From Candidatus Thiodiazotropha endoloripes (GTDB taxonomy: Bacteria; Pseudomonadota; Gammaproteobacteria; Chromatiales; Chromatiaceae), in the NCBI GenBank assembly GCA_001709035.1, contig LVKA01000026.1, forward strand, positions 124,001 to 188,000: a stretch of 64,000 nucleotides of DNA, written 5' to 3'. The notes under the pieces were generated by a model. That model was not told where the DNA came from and made no database searches. It saw only the letters and a list, made by a program, of their open reading frames with translations. The position numbers and the translations under genes were made by a program. Below, piece after piece: positions 9,880-17,791 of the stretch. Every line of letters starts with the position of its first letter. Within the stretch, counting starts at the first letter, position 1.

Positions 9880-12158
9880 GGTTTTTTTCCTCCGAAATAG
9901 ATCAGTAGCGGGGGTAGAAAAAGAAAATCGGCAACCAGAGCCAGGCCCAAAGTGATTGCAGTCAACAATCCCATCCCGGCATTGAGTTGGAAGTGGGAGA
10001 AGGCGAGAATGCCGAAACCGACCATCAGTACCAGGGAGGTTACCCAGAGTGCCGTTCCCACGGTAGAGAAGGCATAACGCACCGCATCTTCCCCGGACAT
10101 ATTTTTTTCGCGCCTGGCCCTTAGGTATTTGCTGAGAAAATGGACGGTATCATCGACAACGATACCAAGTGTCATGCCGCTGACGACAGAGAGCGCCAAT
10201 CCAACTTCACCCACGGTCAATCCCCAAAGACCAAAGGCCATGCCCATGGGCACCAGGTTCGGGATCAGACTGATGCCGCCGATTCTCAACGAGCGCAAGG
10301 CAACCACCAGAATCAGGGAGATGATGATCAGAGCGGTGGTGGTACCTTTGAGCATCGCAATGATGTTACGGCTACCGATATGGGCAAACATCACAGAGGG
10401 ACTGGCGCCATCAATGCGCATCTCAGGTGCGTTTTCCAACAGCCATTGCTGCGCGTCCTCTTCAATCTGCAGCAGTTGCTGGGTTGAAATGCTCTCCAGA
10501 GTGACGGTGAATCGGGTCGCGGATTTCTTCACATTGATCTGATTGTTGAGGTCCAGGCCGAATGGCAGGGAAAATTCATAGAGCAGCAGATACTGCGCCG
10601 AGAGATCCCGTTGCTCCGGCAGGCGGTACCAACTGTCATCGTCACCGTGCATGTTACGATTGAGGCGTTTCATGATGTCGGTGATCGTGTTGACGTGAAG
10701 GACATGGGACTGCTGCCGGTACCACTGGGCAAATCCATCAACTTTACGCAGAAAATCGGGATCGCTGATACCACCGGTTTCACCGCTCTCCAGCGAATAC
10801 TCAATCAGATAGATTCCGGTAAGATTGTCGGTGGCAAAATCGGTATCCTGACGAAAATCGATGGTTTCATCGAAATACTCGACAAATCTGTCATCCAGGC
10901 GATTGTTGGGTATCTGGGCGATCAGGAACAGAATCAGTATGCCCATCCCCCACAGCAGCTGCTTTTTATTGCGGATCACGAATTCAGCGAATCTCACCAT
11001 GGCCAGACTGCCCATGGTGTCGCCACTCAGCGCTTTTACCGGTAGCATCATCATCATGGCAGGGAGAAAGGTGATTGATAACAGGAAAGCCAATACCACC
11101 CCCATGGCCGCCATATTGCCCAGATCCCGAAATGGTGGTGCATCACTGAAGTTGAGACTGAGGAAACCGATGGCGGTGGTCAGGGTAGTGAGAAAAATCG
11201 GTTGCAGGTTTATACGCAGACTTTCCATCATGGCCTGATATTTAGCTTCACCCTCTCGCATGAAATGGAGAAAGTTGACCAGTATGTGGACACAGTCTGC
11301 GATTGCCAGGGTCATGATGACGATCGGTACCGTGGTTGTCGGGGGAGACATCTTGATACCTAACCAACCGGTCAGTCCCATGGTGGCGATAATCATCAGC
11401 AGAATGATGATGAGAGTGGATATGGTGCCCGGAATCGACCTCAGCATCAGCACCAGTACCAGGATAACCGCTCCGAACATGATCGGATAGAGACTCTTCA
11501 TGTCATCCTGGGAAGCGGTTGGAAACGCATTGTTCATGACCACCATGCCGGTCAGGTGTACCTTGATATCCGGGTAGCTGGCCTCCAGGTTTTTCGCCAT
11601 CTCTTTAACCTTCGCCGCTACCTCCGGGACTTCGGTCAATTTCTTACCCGGTAGCTGTACGGTGACGTTTACGCCAGTCGTGTGAGCAGATGGAGAGATC
11701 AATCGATTCCTCAGAAGAGGATCATTGGTGGCGATTTGTTGCTTGGTGGCCAGCTCCTCGTCACTCAGTGAGGCTGGGTTGAGCACCAGATCCTCTACGA
11801 TCAGGTCATCCCCTTCGGCATAGGTGTGTTGAAAATTGGTGATCGAGTCTACTCGGATGGAGTAGGGTACCTGCCAGGCTTCCTTGGTTAACTCCGATAC
11901 CGCAATCAGGGTTTCACGGGTGAATACCTCGCCATCCTGTGGTTCGATGACAAACAGCACGTTGTCATTCTTGGTGTAGGTATTCTGCAACATTTCGAAC
12001 GCTTTCAGCTGTGGATTCTCTTCACTGAAAAACATCCGGTAGTCGTTATTGAAGCGTAGGTGCTGCACACCACTGCCCATCATCAGACTGACTGCAACAG
12101 TCAATAGGATCACTAGGATCTTGTGCTTTAGGACAAACCTGAAAAAGGACTCACTCAT
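9876..12158 (-). CDS. MMPL/RND-superfamily exporter
   Basis: A 760-aa inner-membrane protein of the RND superfamily, COG1033/MMPL type, shorter than AcrB-type pumps. It shows the internal duplication of the family: TM1 (about residues 12-30), a large periplasmic loop, TM2-6 (about 220-375), TM7 (about 395-415), a second loop, and TM8-12 (about 610-755). Charged residues inside the TM blocks (IADCVHILVNFLH and VDDTVHFLSKYL) match the sites that couple the proton-motive force. No membrane-fusion protein is encoded nearby; the LolA-like gene takes that place. Hydrophobic lipids or toxic amphiphiles are the likely cargo class by family analogy. Confidence 0.93.
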   Translation of the reverse strand: MSESFFRFVLKHKILVILLTVAVSLMMGSGVQHLRFNNDYRMFFSEENPQLKAFEMLQNTYTKNDNVLFVIEPQDGEVFTRETLIAVSELTKEAWQVPYSIRVDSITNFQHTYAEGDDLIVEDLVLNPASLSDEELATKQQIATNDPLLRNRLISPSAHTTGVNVTVQLPGKKLTEVPEVAAKVKEMAKNLEASYPDIKVHLTGMVVMNNAFPTASQDDMKSLYPIMFGAVILVLVLMLRSIPGTISTLIIILLMIIATMGLTGWLGIKMSPPTTTVPIVIMTLAIADCVHILVNFLHFMREGEAKYQAMMESLRINLQPIFLTTLTTAIGFLSLNFSDAPPFRDLGNMAAMGVVLAFLLSITFLPAMMMMLPVKALSGDTMGSLAMVRFAEFVIRNKKQLLWGMGILILFLIAQIPNNRLDDRFVEYFDETIDFRQDTDFATDNLTGIYLIEYSLESGETGGISDPDFLRKVDGFAQWYRQQSHVLHVNTITDIMKRLNRNMHGDDDSWYRLPEQRDLSAQYLLLYEFSLPFGLDLNNQINVKKSATRFTVTLESISTQQLLQIEEDAQQWLLENAPEMRIDGASPSVMFAHIGSRNIIAMLKGTTTALIIISLILVVALRSLRIGGISLIPNLVPMGMAFGLWGLTVGEVGLALSVVSGMTLGIVVDDTVHFLSKYLRARREKNMSGEDAVRYAFSTVGTALWVTSLVLMVGFGILAFSHFQLNAGMGLLTAITLGLALVADFLFLPPLLIYFGGKKP

Positions 12159-12255
12159 GATCTACACCCTGTCGACGAAATATTGTTGATATTATGACGT
12201 TCAATCCATGCTTACTTTTTCTAAAGCTTCATTGCTGAGTCCTGCTGAACGGGTT

Positions 12256-12858
12256 TCAGCAACGTAGGCTGTCGAGATAGCCTACCAGGCCCTGTGCGCA
12301 CCGTTTCAACTCATCGATGCTTTGTGCATTCTTTGCTATACCCAGACAACCCTCAAGTGATGCCAGAATGAACAGTGCGGCATCGGCAGGATTGATGGAC
12401 GCTTTTACCTCACCGTCCTGTTGGCCATCACGGAGTAGTTTCTCGATACTCTGTTGCCATTTTCGATAGAGGTGATCGATCCGCTGGCGAAATCCCGGGT
12501 CGATCGGTGACATCTCCTGTGCCAGATTGTTGAGAGGGCATCCCTGGTCGATCTGCTGACTGGTAATCTGTTGCCCGGCCAGCTGAATCACATCGATCAT
12601 GACGTCGATTGGGTGTCCGGATTGCTGTATGGGAGTGAGCCACTCCCGATCCAGCTTCTCGCTGATTATCTCATCGATTACCGCATATCCCAGCTTCTGT
12701 TTACTGCTGAAGTGGTGGTAGAGAGCGCCTTTGGTCACGCCGGTTCTCTCCAGTATGGTGTTCAGGCTGGCCGCCTGAAATCCATTTCGGTAGATCTCTT
12801 CGTAGGCCGCTTCGAGTAGAGCTTGGCGTGTTTTATCGGCATCTGCCATGGTTTTCAC
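12256..12858 (-). CDS. TetR/AcrR family transcriptional regulator
   Basis: A 200-aa TetR-type repressor. Residues about 10-58 form the helix-turn-helix domain, with the family signature TGVTKGALYHHFSSKQKLGYAVI. The C-terminal half is the ligand-binding helical domain. The frame opens at GTG 12858 with an ATG three codons later (12849), either of which may be used. It is the first gene of the exporter cluster, with 97 bp to the MMPL gene, and a palindrome typical of this family lies about 17-34 bp upstream. It therefore probably represses itself and the exporter operon until a ligand, perhaps the exported compound, binds. Confidence 0.92.
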   Translation of the reverse strand: MKTMADADKTRQALLEAAYEEIYRNGFQAASLNTILERTGVTKGALYHHFSSKQKLGYAVIDEIISEKLDREWLTPIQQSGHPIDVMIDVIQLAGQQITSQQIDQGCPLNNLAQEMSPIDPGFRQRIDHLYRKWQQSIEKLLRDGQQDGEVKASINPADAALFILASLEGCLGIAKNAQSIDELKRCAQGLVGYLDSLRC

Positions 12859-12874
12859 AGCTCGTTGAACTGGA

Positions 12875-12892
12875 ACATACCGACCAGTATGT
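12875..12892. promoter_or_regulatory. Probable TetR operator upstream of tetR
   Basis: A perfect inverted repeat: ACATAC, six-base spacer CGACCA, GTATGT. It sits just upstream of the tetR start codon, where a self-binding TetR repressor would act. Palindromes with a CGACCAGT-like centre are common for AcrR-type regulators. The assignment is positional inference. Confidence 0.7.
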
Positions 12893-12994
12893 ATGTCCCG
12901 GTCAAATTTGTCAAACCTACCTAATGTACTGTTGTTTGCTGGCTCGAATCACAATCTAGCGAGAATTATGGAGGCACAAACCCGAAAAATCTTT

Positions 12995-13028
12995 TCTGAG
13001 GTGTATCCCAGTGTAACAAGTTGTAACG
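12995..13028 (+). promoter_or_regulatory. CpxR-like triple half-site box upstream of the Rad50-like operon
   Basis: Three half-sites at exact 10-bp spacing: GTATC (13003-13007), GTAAC (13013-13017) and GTAAC (13023-13027). The GTAAM-N5-GTAAM layout matches the known CpxR box. The 34-bp segment is 30/34 identical to 46029-46062, upstream of the cpxP-like gene. It ends about 10 bp before a candidate -35, the usual place for activation by an OmpR-family regulator. Confidence 0.7.
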
Positions 13029-13036
13029 CCTGAATG

Positions 13037-13065
13037 ATGACCTCTTGCCCAGAACTCCCTATACT
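13037..13065 (+). promoter_or_regulatory. Candidate sigma-70 promoter for the Rad50-like operon
   Basis: Weak -35 ATGACC (13037-13042), a 17-bp spacer, and -10 TATACT (13060-13065). The weak -35 next to the upstream triple box suggests an activator-dependent promoter. The first gene starts at 13130. Confidence 0.45.
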
Positions 13066-13129
13066 TGGCAGGGCCGCTGCTATCAGGATGTGGCGGGGCT
13101 GACGGTATACAACAAGAAAGGGGGATCGT

Positions 13130-13327
13130 ATGTCGACGTCTGAACAGGCAACCCAGGATGAAATGATGCAAATTGGCCCATCTGCGAAAGAGTTTATGGA
13201 CTATTGCAATGCTGAGCGGGAGCGTCGCTTGAATTCAGGGGAGTCATTTGACGAGCAGTCCTTTGATCAGGCCATTGAGATGGTGTTGAACAAGCTTCGG
13301 GTTCTGGCTGACGAGGGTTGGTCATGA
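13130..13327 (+). CDS. 65-aa protein translationally coupled to the Rad50-like ATPase
   Basis: A small acidic helical protein (65 aa) with no membrane segment and no domain I recognise. The start at ATG 13130 is supported by a strong AAAGGGGGA ribosome-binding site (13118-13125). Its stop overlaps the ATPase start as ATGA (13324-13327), which implies coupled translation and probably a fixed ratio of the two products. The helix around DQAIEMVLNKLRVLADEGW could be a partner-binding segment. It takes the place that a nuclease (SbcD/YhaO-type) gene holds in related two-gene systems, but it is far too small to be a nuclease. Confidence 0.8.
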   Translation: MSTSEQATQDEMMQIGPSAKEFMDYCNAERERRLNSGESFDEQSFDQAIEMVLNKLRVLADEGWS

Positions 13328-15219
13328 TCATACATTCAGTTAATGCCAGTAATGTACTGAAATACAGCAGTCTGAAGTTACCAGAGATCCCTGAGCAAGG
13401 ATTGATCGCCATCTCCGGGGCCAATGAATCAGGCAAAAGCTCGATCGGTGAGACCGTCTGTTTTGCGCTCTTCGGCAGGACCTTTTCGTTGGGTCCTGAA
13501 GAGTTGACCAAAGTCATACGCTGGGGTGAAACCCATTGCGAGGCACAGCTTGAATTCACCTGTGGAGATGGCGTGCGCTACAGATTGGAGCGCTTCCTCG
13601 ATGATACCGGGAATCATAGCGCCCGCCTGGCCCCTGCTGGTGCGAACGATGATGATCAGGTGGTGCGTGGGGTTGAGCAGGTGGCAGATCGGATCTATCA
13701 GCTTATCGGTTTCGAATATGAAGAATTTGTAGAATCCTTCTATCTGGCTCAGCGGGAGATCACAACCCCCCATCCTCACAGTTATGCGGTTAAGACCATG
13801 GCCGGACTGGTGACCCTTGAGTATTGTGATGCGGCCTGTCAGGAGGATCGGGATGATGCTGAAGAGGAGTTGAGCCAACGACAGCAGGAGCTGGATGGAT
13901 TACAACAACAGATGGTCGAGCTGGATATCGATCCGTCACTGATGCCAGGCCTCGAGAGTGAACGTCAGACGATTTCCCGACAACTTGATGATACCCAACA
14001 GCTGATGGAAGAGCTGGATACGGCATCCACGGCCTATCAGGACGCCATGCCGATCCGCGCCAAATCAGCTTCCAAGGCTGGCAGTGCAGGGTTTCTCAGC
14101 CTGATCTTATTCTTGATCGCCGCCGTTGCCGGTGGTGCCTGGTACCTGCTGACCAACATGCCGGAGCATGAGTTGTCAGTCCGCTTGAATGAGTGGTTTG
14201 TGCAGATGGTTCCTGACTGGGGTGAGGCAACAATGCCCTGGTTGTTATATGCAGCGGCTGGCGCTGGTCTGCTGTTTTTGATCTATTTGATCCGCCGGGG
14301 GGTATTGAAGCGTCGAGTGGCAGCCTATTCAGAGACCGCTTCAAACCTGGCAGACGTTCTCAATCGGCTGGATGAAGTGCCATCAGAAGTTGTGCCTGAT
14401 GAGACACAGGATACTCAACTGTCAGCTGTTGACGCCGATCCGGATGAAATCACTACCGATACAGCTGTTGTTGAGGAGACTCCCGCGATCGTTGATCGTG
14501 CCGCACGTAGCCGTTTGGTCTCCCGGATCAGTGATTGGTCAGCATCGGTTGCGGAAGTTCGGGACAGTGTTGCCAGTGAGTTGGATCAGCTGAATAGTGT
14601 CTTGGAGCAAATCCGATTGCGTGCCGATGATCTTAATCAGTCGATTGGCATTGAACAAGAGCGATTGGATAGGGCGGCAAGACTCAAAGAGATGATGGCC
14701 AGCCTGAATGAGAAGATCGATGAGCGACAGCAGTACATTCAGACTTGTAGTCTGGCTGATGAGTTGATTCGGGGAACCACCCGGGAAGTCTCACACCAGT
14801 TTAATCGCAAACTGCGGGGATTGGTCAGTAAGACACTTCCGCTGTTTACGGAAAATCGATATGAGCATCTGCAGATTGATGATGACCTGACGGTGCGAGC
14901 CTTCTCCAGCGAGAAACGGGATTTCATGGATCTGGATGAGATTTCCAGTGGAACCCAGCGGCAGATCATGCTGGCAGTAAGATTGGCACTCTCCCAGGAA
15001 CTGGTCGCCCGCGCCGTCAAAGGGGGGCAGTTTCTGTTTCTCGACGAGCCTTTTGCCTTCTTTGATGAGAAACGAACCCGCAGTTCACTTACCGTGCTGC
15101 CAACTCTGAGTGAAGAGCTCAATCAGATCTGGATCGTGGCACAGGATTTTGCCGATGATCTGAAATTTGATCTGCATGTGCAATGCGACCGGGATACTGA
15201 TCATCTGCCGGTGGCATAG
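13324..15219 (+). CDS. Membrane-anchored Rad50/SMC-like AAA ATPase (YhaN/RecF-type head)
   Basis: A 631-aa protein. The N-terminal ATPase lobe has Walker A (GANESGKSS, about residues 32-40). A coiled coil (about 170-240) leads to two transmembrane helices (about 256-276 and 305-324) enclosing a loop of about 28 residues. A second helical stretch (about 385-475) leads to the C-terminal lobe with the ABC signature (ISSGTQRQIMLA, about 540) and Walker B (FLFLDEPFAFFDEKR, about 570). This is the split ABC head of Rad50/SMC/RecF proteins, but the hinge region is replaced by a membrane hairpin, as described for YhaN-like proteins. No SbcD-type nuclease gene is adjacent. Start ATG 13324 has GAGGG 6 nt upstream and overlaps the previous stop. 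The ATPase call is firm; its role, perhaps DNA or envelope maintenance at the membrane, is unknown. Confidence 0.85.
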   Translation: MIIHSVNASNVLKYSSLKLPEIPEQGLIAISGANESGKSSIGETVCFALFGRTFSLGPEELTKVIRWGETHCEAQLEFTCGDGVRYRLERFLDDTGNHSARLAPAGANDDDQVVRGVEQVADRIYQLIGFEYEEFVESFYLAQREITTPHPHSYAVKTMAGLVTLEYCDAACQEDRDDAEEELSQRQQELDGLQQQMVELDIDPSLMPGLESERQTISRQLDDTQQLMEELDTASTAYQDAMPIRAKSASKAGSAGFLSLILFLIAAVAGGAWYLLTNMPEHELSVRLNEWFVQMVPDWGEATMPWLLYAAAGAGLLFLIYLIRRGVLKRRVAAYSETASNLADVLNRLDEVPSEVVPDETQDTQLSAVDADPDEITTDTAVVEETPAIVDRAARSRLVSRISDWSASVAEVRDSVASELDQLNSVLEQIRLRADDLNQSIGIEQERLDRAARLKEMMASLNEKIDERQQYIQTCSLADELIRGTTREVSHQFNRKLRGLVSKTLPLFTENRYEHLQIDDDLTVRAFSSEKRDFMDLDEISSGTQRQIMLAVRLALSQELVARAVKGGQFLFLDEPFAFFDEKRTRSSLTVLPTLSEELNQIWIVAQDFADDLKFDLHVQCDRDTDHLPVA

Positions 15220-15225
15220 AGTTGA

Positions 15226-17742
15226 GTGATAGAGCTACCAGTAAAACAGGTCATCACAGAACTTTCTGAAACCCTGGCGACTCAGGGCCGGGCTGTGTTA
15301 AGTGCGCCGCCCGGCTCCGGTAAAACCACCCTGGTACCTCTCGAACTGCTGAACAGCCCCTGGCTGGATGGAAACGGAATTCTGTTACTCGAACCCAGGC
15401 GTCTCGCCGCTCGGGCGGCTGCCGCCAGAATGGCCAGTTTGCTGGGTGAACAGATCGGTGAACGAGTCGGCTATTCAATACGTCTTGAGCGAAAAGTTTC
15501 CCGCAACACGCGCATCGAGGTGGTGACCGAGGGGATTTTGACCCGCCGTTTACAACAGGATCCGGAACTGCCCGGGGTAGGGCTGGTGATCTTCGATGAA
15601 TTTCACGAACGCAATCTACACAGCGACCTCTCACTCGCACTGACCTTGGATACACAGCAGGGCTTGCGTGAAGACCTGCGTCTGTTGGTCATGTCGGCCA
15701 CCCTCGATCAGCAAGCTGTCAGTAGGTTACTGCATGATGCTGTCGTTATTCAGGCACAGGGAAGGCAGTATCCGGTAGTACATCATTACCTTGATCAGGC
15801 AGTAGACAAAAGCAAAATTGCCGAGCAGGTTGTCAGGGCAATCATCAAGGCCTGGCAGGATGAGCAGGGTGATATATTGGCATTTCTTCCTGGTGTCGGT
15901 GAAATCCGTAGTACTCAAAAGCTGCTCGAAGCACAGATGAAAAACCAGCCCCAGCCTGTTCTCATCTCTCCTCTGTATGGAGATCTCGCAAAGGAAGATC
16001 AGGATCGCGCCATACTCCCCGACGCACACAACAGACGCCGTATTGTACTGACCACCTCAATTGCGGAAACCAGTCTGACGATCGAGGGTATCACTGTGGT
16101 GGTTGATGGTGGCTGGTCCCGTATGCCTCGCTTTCTACCGGCGCTCGGCTTAACCCGGTTGGAGACAGTTCCGGTCTCAAAAGCCGCGGCAGATCAACGT
16201 GCCGGTAGGGCTGGTCGCTTGGGTCCCGGGGTCTGTTATCGCATCTGTAGTGAACCTGTCCATAACCAGTCGTTACCTCATCACCCAGCGGAAATTCTGC
16301 AGACCGACTTGGCGCCAGTGGCACTGCAACTGGCCAGCTGGGGTATTGCAGATCCAACTCAGTTGCAGTGGCTTGACCCGCCTCCAAAGGGAGCCTTCTC
16401 ACAGGCTGTGACTCTGTTACAGAGACTCGGTGCGGTCGATCAGCAAGGAATGATCACAAAACTGGGCAGGCGTATGGCTGAATTACCGACCCATCCGCGT
16501 CTGGCGCATATGCTGATGCATGCTCCGGAAGATCAGTTGCAATTGGTCAGTGATCTTGTGGCTCTGATTACTGAACGGGATCCTTTATCGATCCGAGAGG
16601 ATGGTAGTGATTTAGCCTTGAGACTCACTCTGCTGCAACAGTGGCGGGAAAGGAACCTCACAAAATCCCGGCATAGAAGTGCCTGTCGTCATCTTGACCG
16701 GATCAGTAGGGATTGGATGAGGCGATTACGGCCCAGTGGGGGAACCAGATCAGATGATCTGTTATCGGTAGGGGAGCTGCTGGCTCTGGCATTTCCCGAC
16801 CGTATCGCACAACGATCCGCACATGGTCGTTATAAATTGGTCACCGGTCGGGCGGTGCGGCTTGCAGAAGATGATCCACTTGCCGGGGAAGAGTATTTGG
16901 TCGCAGTTCAATTAGATGCCGGGCAAAATGAAGGGCGTATCCGACTGGCTGCATCCATCGGTTTGAAGGCGTTGCATGGACTGCCCGAAATTACACTCGA
17001 AGAGAGATCGGTTGTTTGCTGGGATCCTAAGCAAGAGCGGGTAAGAACCTCATCCGAGATCTGTCTTGGGGCACTGGTATTGAGTCGGGAAAAACTCACC
17101 AATCCCGATCTTGAAGCCGTTAAGGCCGCCATGATAGAAGGAGTACGGACGATGGGGATCGAGGCCTTGCCCTGGTCCAAGGCTGTGCGACAATGGCAAC
17201 TCAGAGTCAATTGGTTGGTTGGCCGGCTGGATGACCCGGAATGGCCGGACCTATCGGATCATTGGCTCTATGAAAATCTAGAGAGCTGGTTAACACCCTG
17301 GCTTGAAACGATTCAGAGCAAACAGCAGTTACAGCGCCTGGATCTGCAAGCCGTTCTTCTGGCCCGGCTCTCCTGGGATCAGCAACAAACCCTGAGGTCA
17401 TTGGTGCCAACGCATCTTACCGTTCCCAGTGGTTCAAAAATCCCATTACGATATAGCGCCGATGAAACACCGGTGTTAGCAGTAAGGCTGCAAGAGCTGT
17501 TTGGGCTGAATGACACGCCAAGGATCTGTCAGGGCAGGGTGCCGGTAATGTTGCACCTACTCTCTCCGGCACATCGGCCGATACAGATCACTGATGATCT
17601 TGCCGGGTTTTGGCAAAGAACCTATGCTGAGGTGAAAAAAGAGCTGAAAGGTCGATATCCAAAGCATTATTGGCCAGACAATCCTCTGCTTGCAGAAGCA
17701 ACTCACAGGGCGAAGCCCCGCAAGTCGGGCGGTAGTGGTTGA
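15226..17742 (+). CDS. hrpB: ATP-dependent RNA helicase HrpB
   Basis: An 838-aa DEAH-type helicase of the HrpB group. Walker A is APPGSGKTT (about residues 27-35), motif II is DEFHER (the DEFH variant typical of HrpB), motif III is SAT, and motif VI is QRAGRAGR. These are followed by the helicase-associated domain and the long HrpB-specific C-terminus with the KHYWPDNPL ending. It starts at GTG 15226, 6 bp after the Rad50-like gene, so it is probably read from the same transcript. HrpB's cellular role is poorly defined, so the neighbour gives little guidance on the ATPase. Confidence 0.95.
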   Translation: MIELPVKQVITELSETLATQGRAVLSAPPGSGKTTLVPLELLNSPWLDGNGILLLEPRRLAARAAAARMASLLGEQIGERVGYSIRLERKVSRNTRIEVVTEGILTRRLQQDPELPGVGLVIFDEFHERNLHSDLSLALTLDTQQGLREDLRLLVMSATLDQQAVSRLLHDAVVIQAQGRQYPVVHHYLDQAVDKSKIAEQVVRAIIKAWQDEQGDILAFLPGVGEIRSTQKLLEAQMKNQPQPVLISPLYGDLAKEDQDRAILPDAHNRRRIVLTTSIAETSLTIEGITVVVDGGWSRMPRFLPALGLTRLETVPVSKAAADQRAGRAGRLGPGVCYRICSEPVHNQSLPHHPAEILQTDLAPVALQLASWGIADPTQLQWLDPPPKGAFSQAVTLLQRLGAVDQQGMITKLGRRMAELPTHPRLAHMLMHAPEDQLQLVSDLVALITERDPLSIREDGSDLALRLTLLQQWRERNLTKSRHRSACRHLDRISRDWMRRLRPSGGTRSDDLLSVGELLALAFPDRIAQRSAHGRYKLVTGRAVRLAEDDPLAGEEYLVAVQLDAGQNEGRIRLAASIGLKALHGLPEITLEERSVVCWDPKQERVRTSSEICLGALVLSREKLTNPDLEAVKAAMIEGVRTMGIEALPWSKAVRQWQLRVNWLVGRLDDPEWPDLSDHWLYENLESWLTPWLETIQSKQQLQRLDLQAVLLARLSWDQQQTLRSLVPTHLTVPSGSKIPLRYSADETPVLAVRLQELFGLNDTPRICQGRVPVMLHLLSPAHRPIQITDDLAGFWQRTYAEVKKELKGRYPKHYWPDNPLLAEATHRAKPRKSGGSG

Positions 17743-17791
17743 ATGTCGAGCTAAGCTTGGTTTATGGGATACGAGTTCGGAATAGCACAAG

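Noticed and set aside
9418-11490. Several long open frames on the plus strand opposite the LolA-like and MMPL genes
   Set aside because: They are antisense shadows of well-supported coding genes and encode low-complexity or patternless peptides with no family features.
12243-12261. Inverted repeat TGCTGAA/TTCAGCA at the end of tetR as a terminator
   Set aside because: It overlaps the tetR stop and has no U-tract, and the exporter genes downstream are probably cotranscribed.
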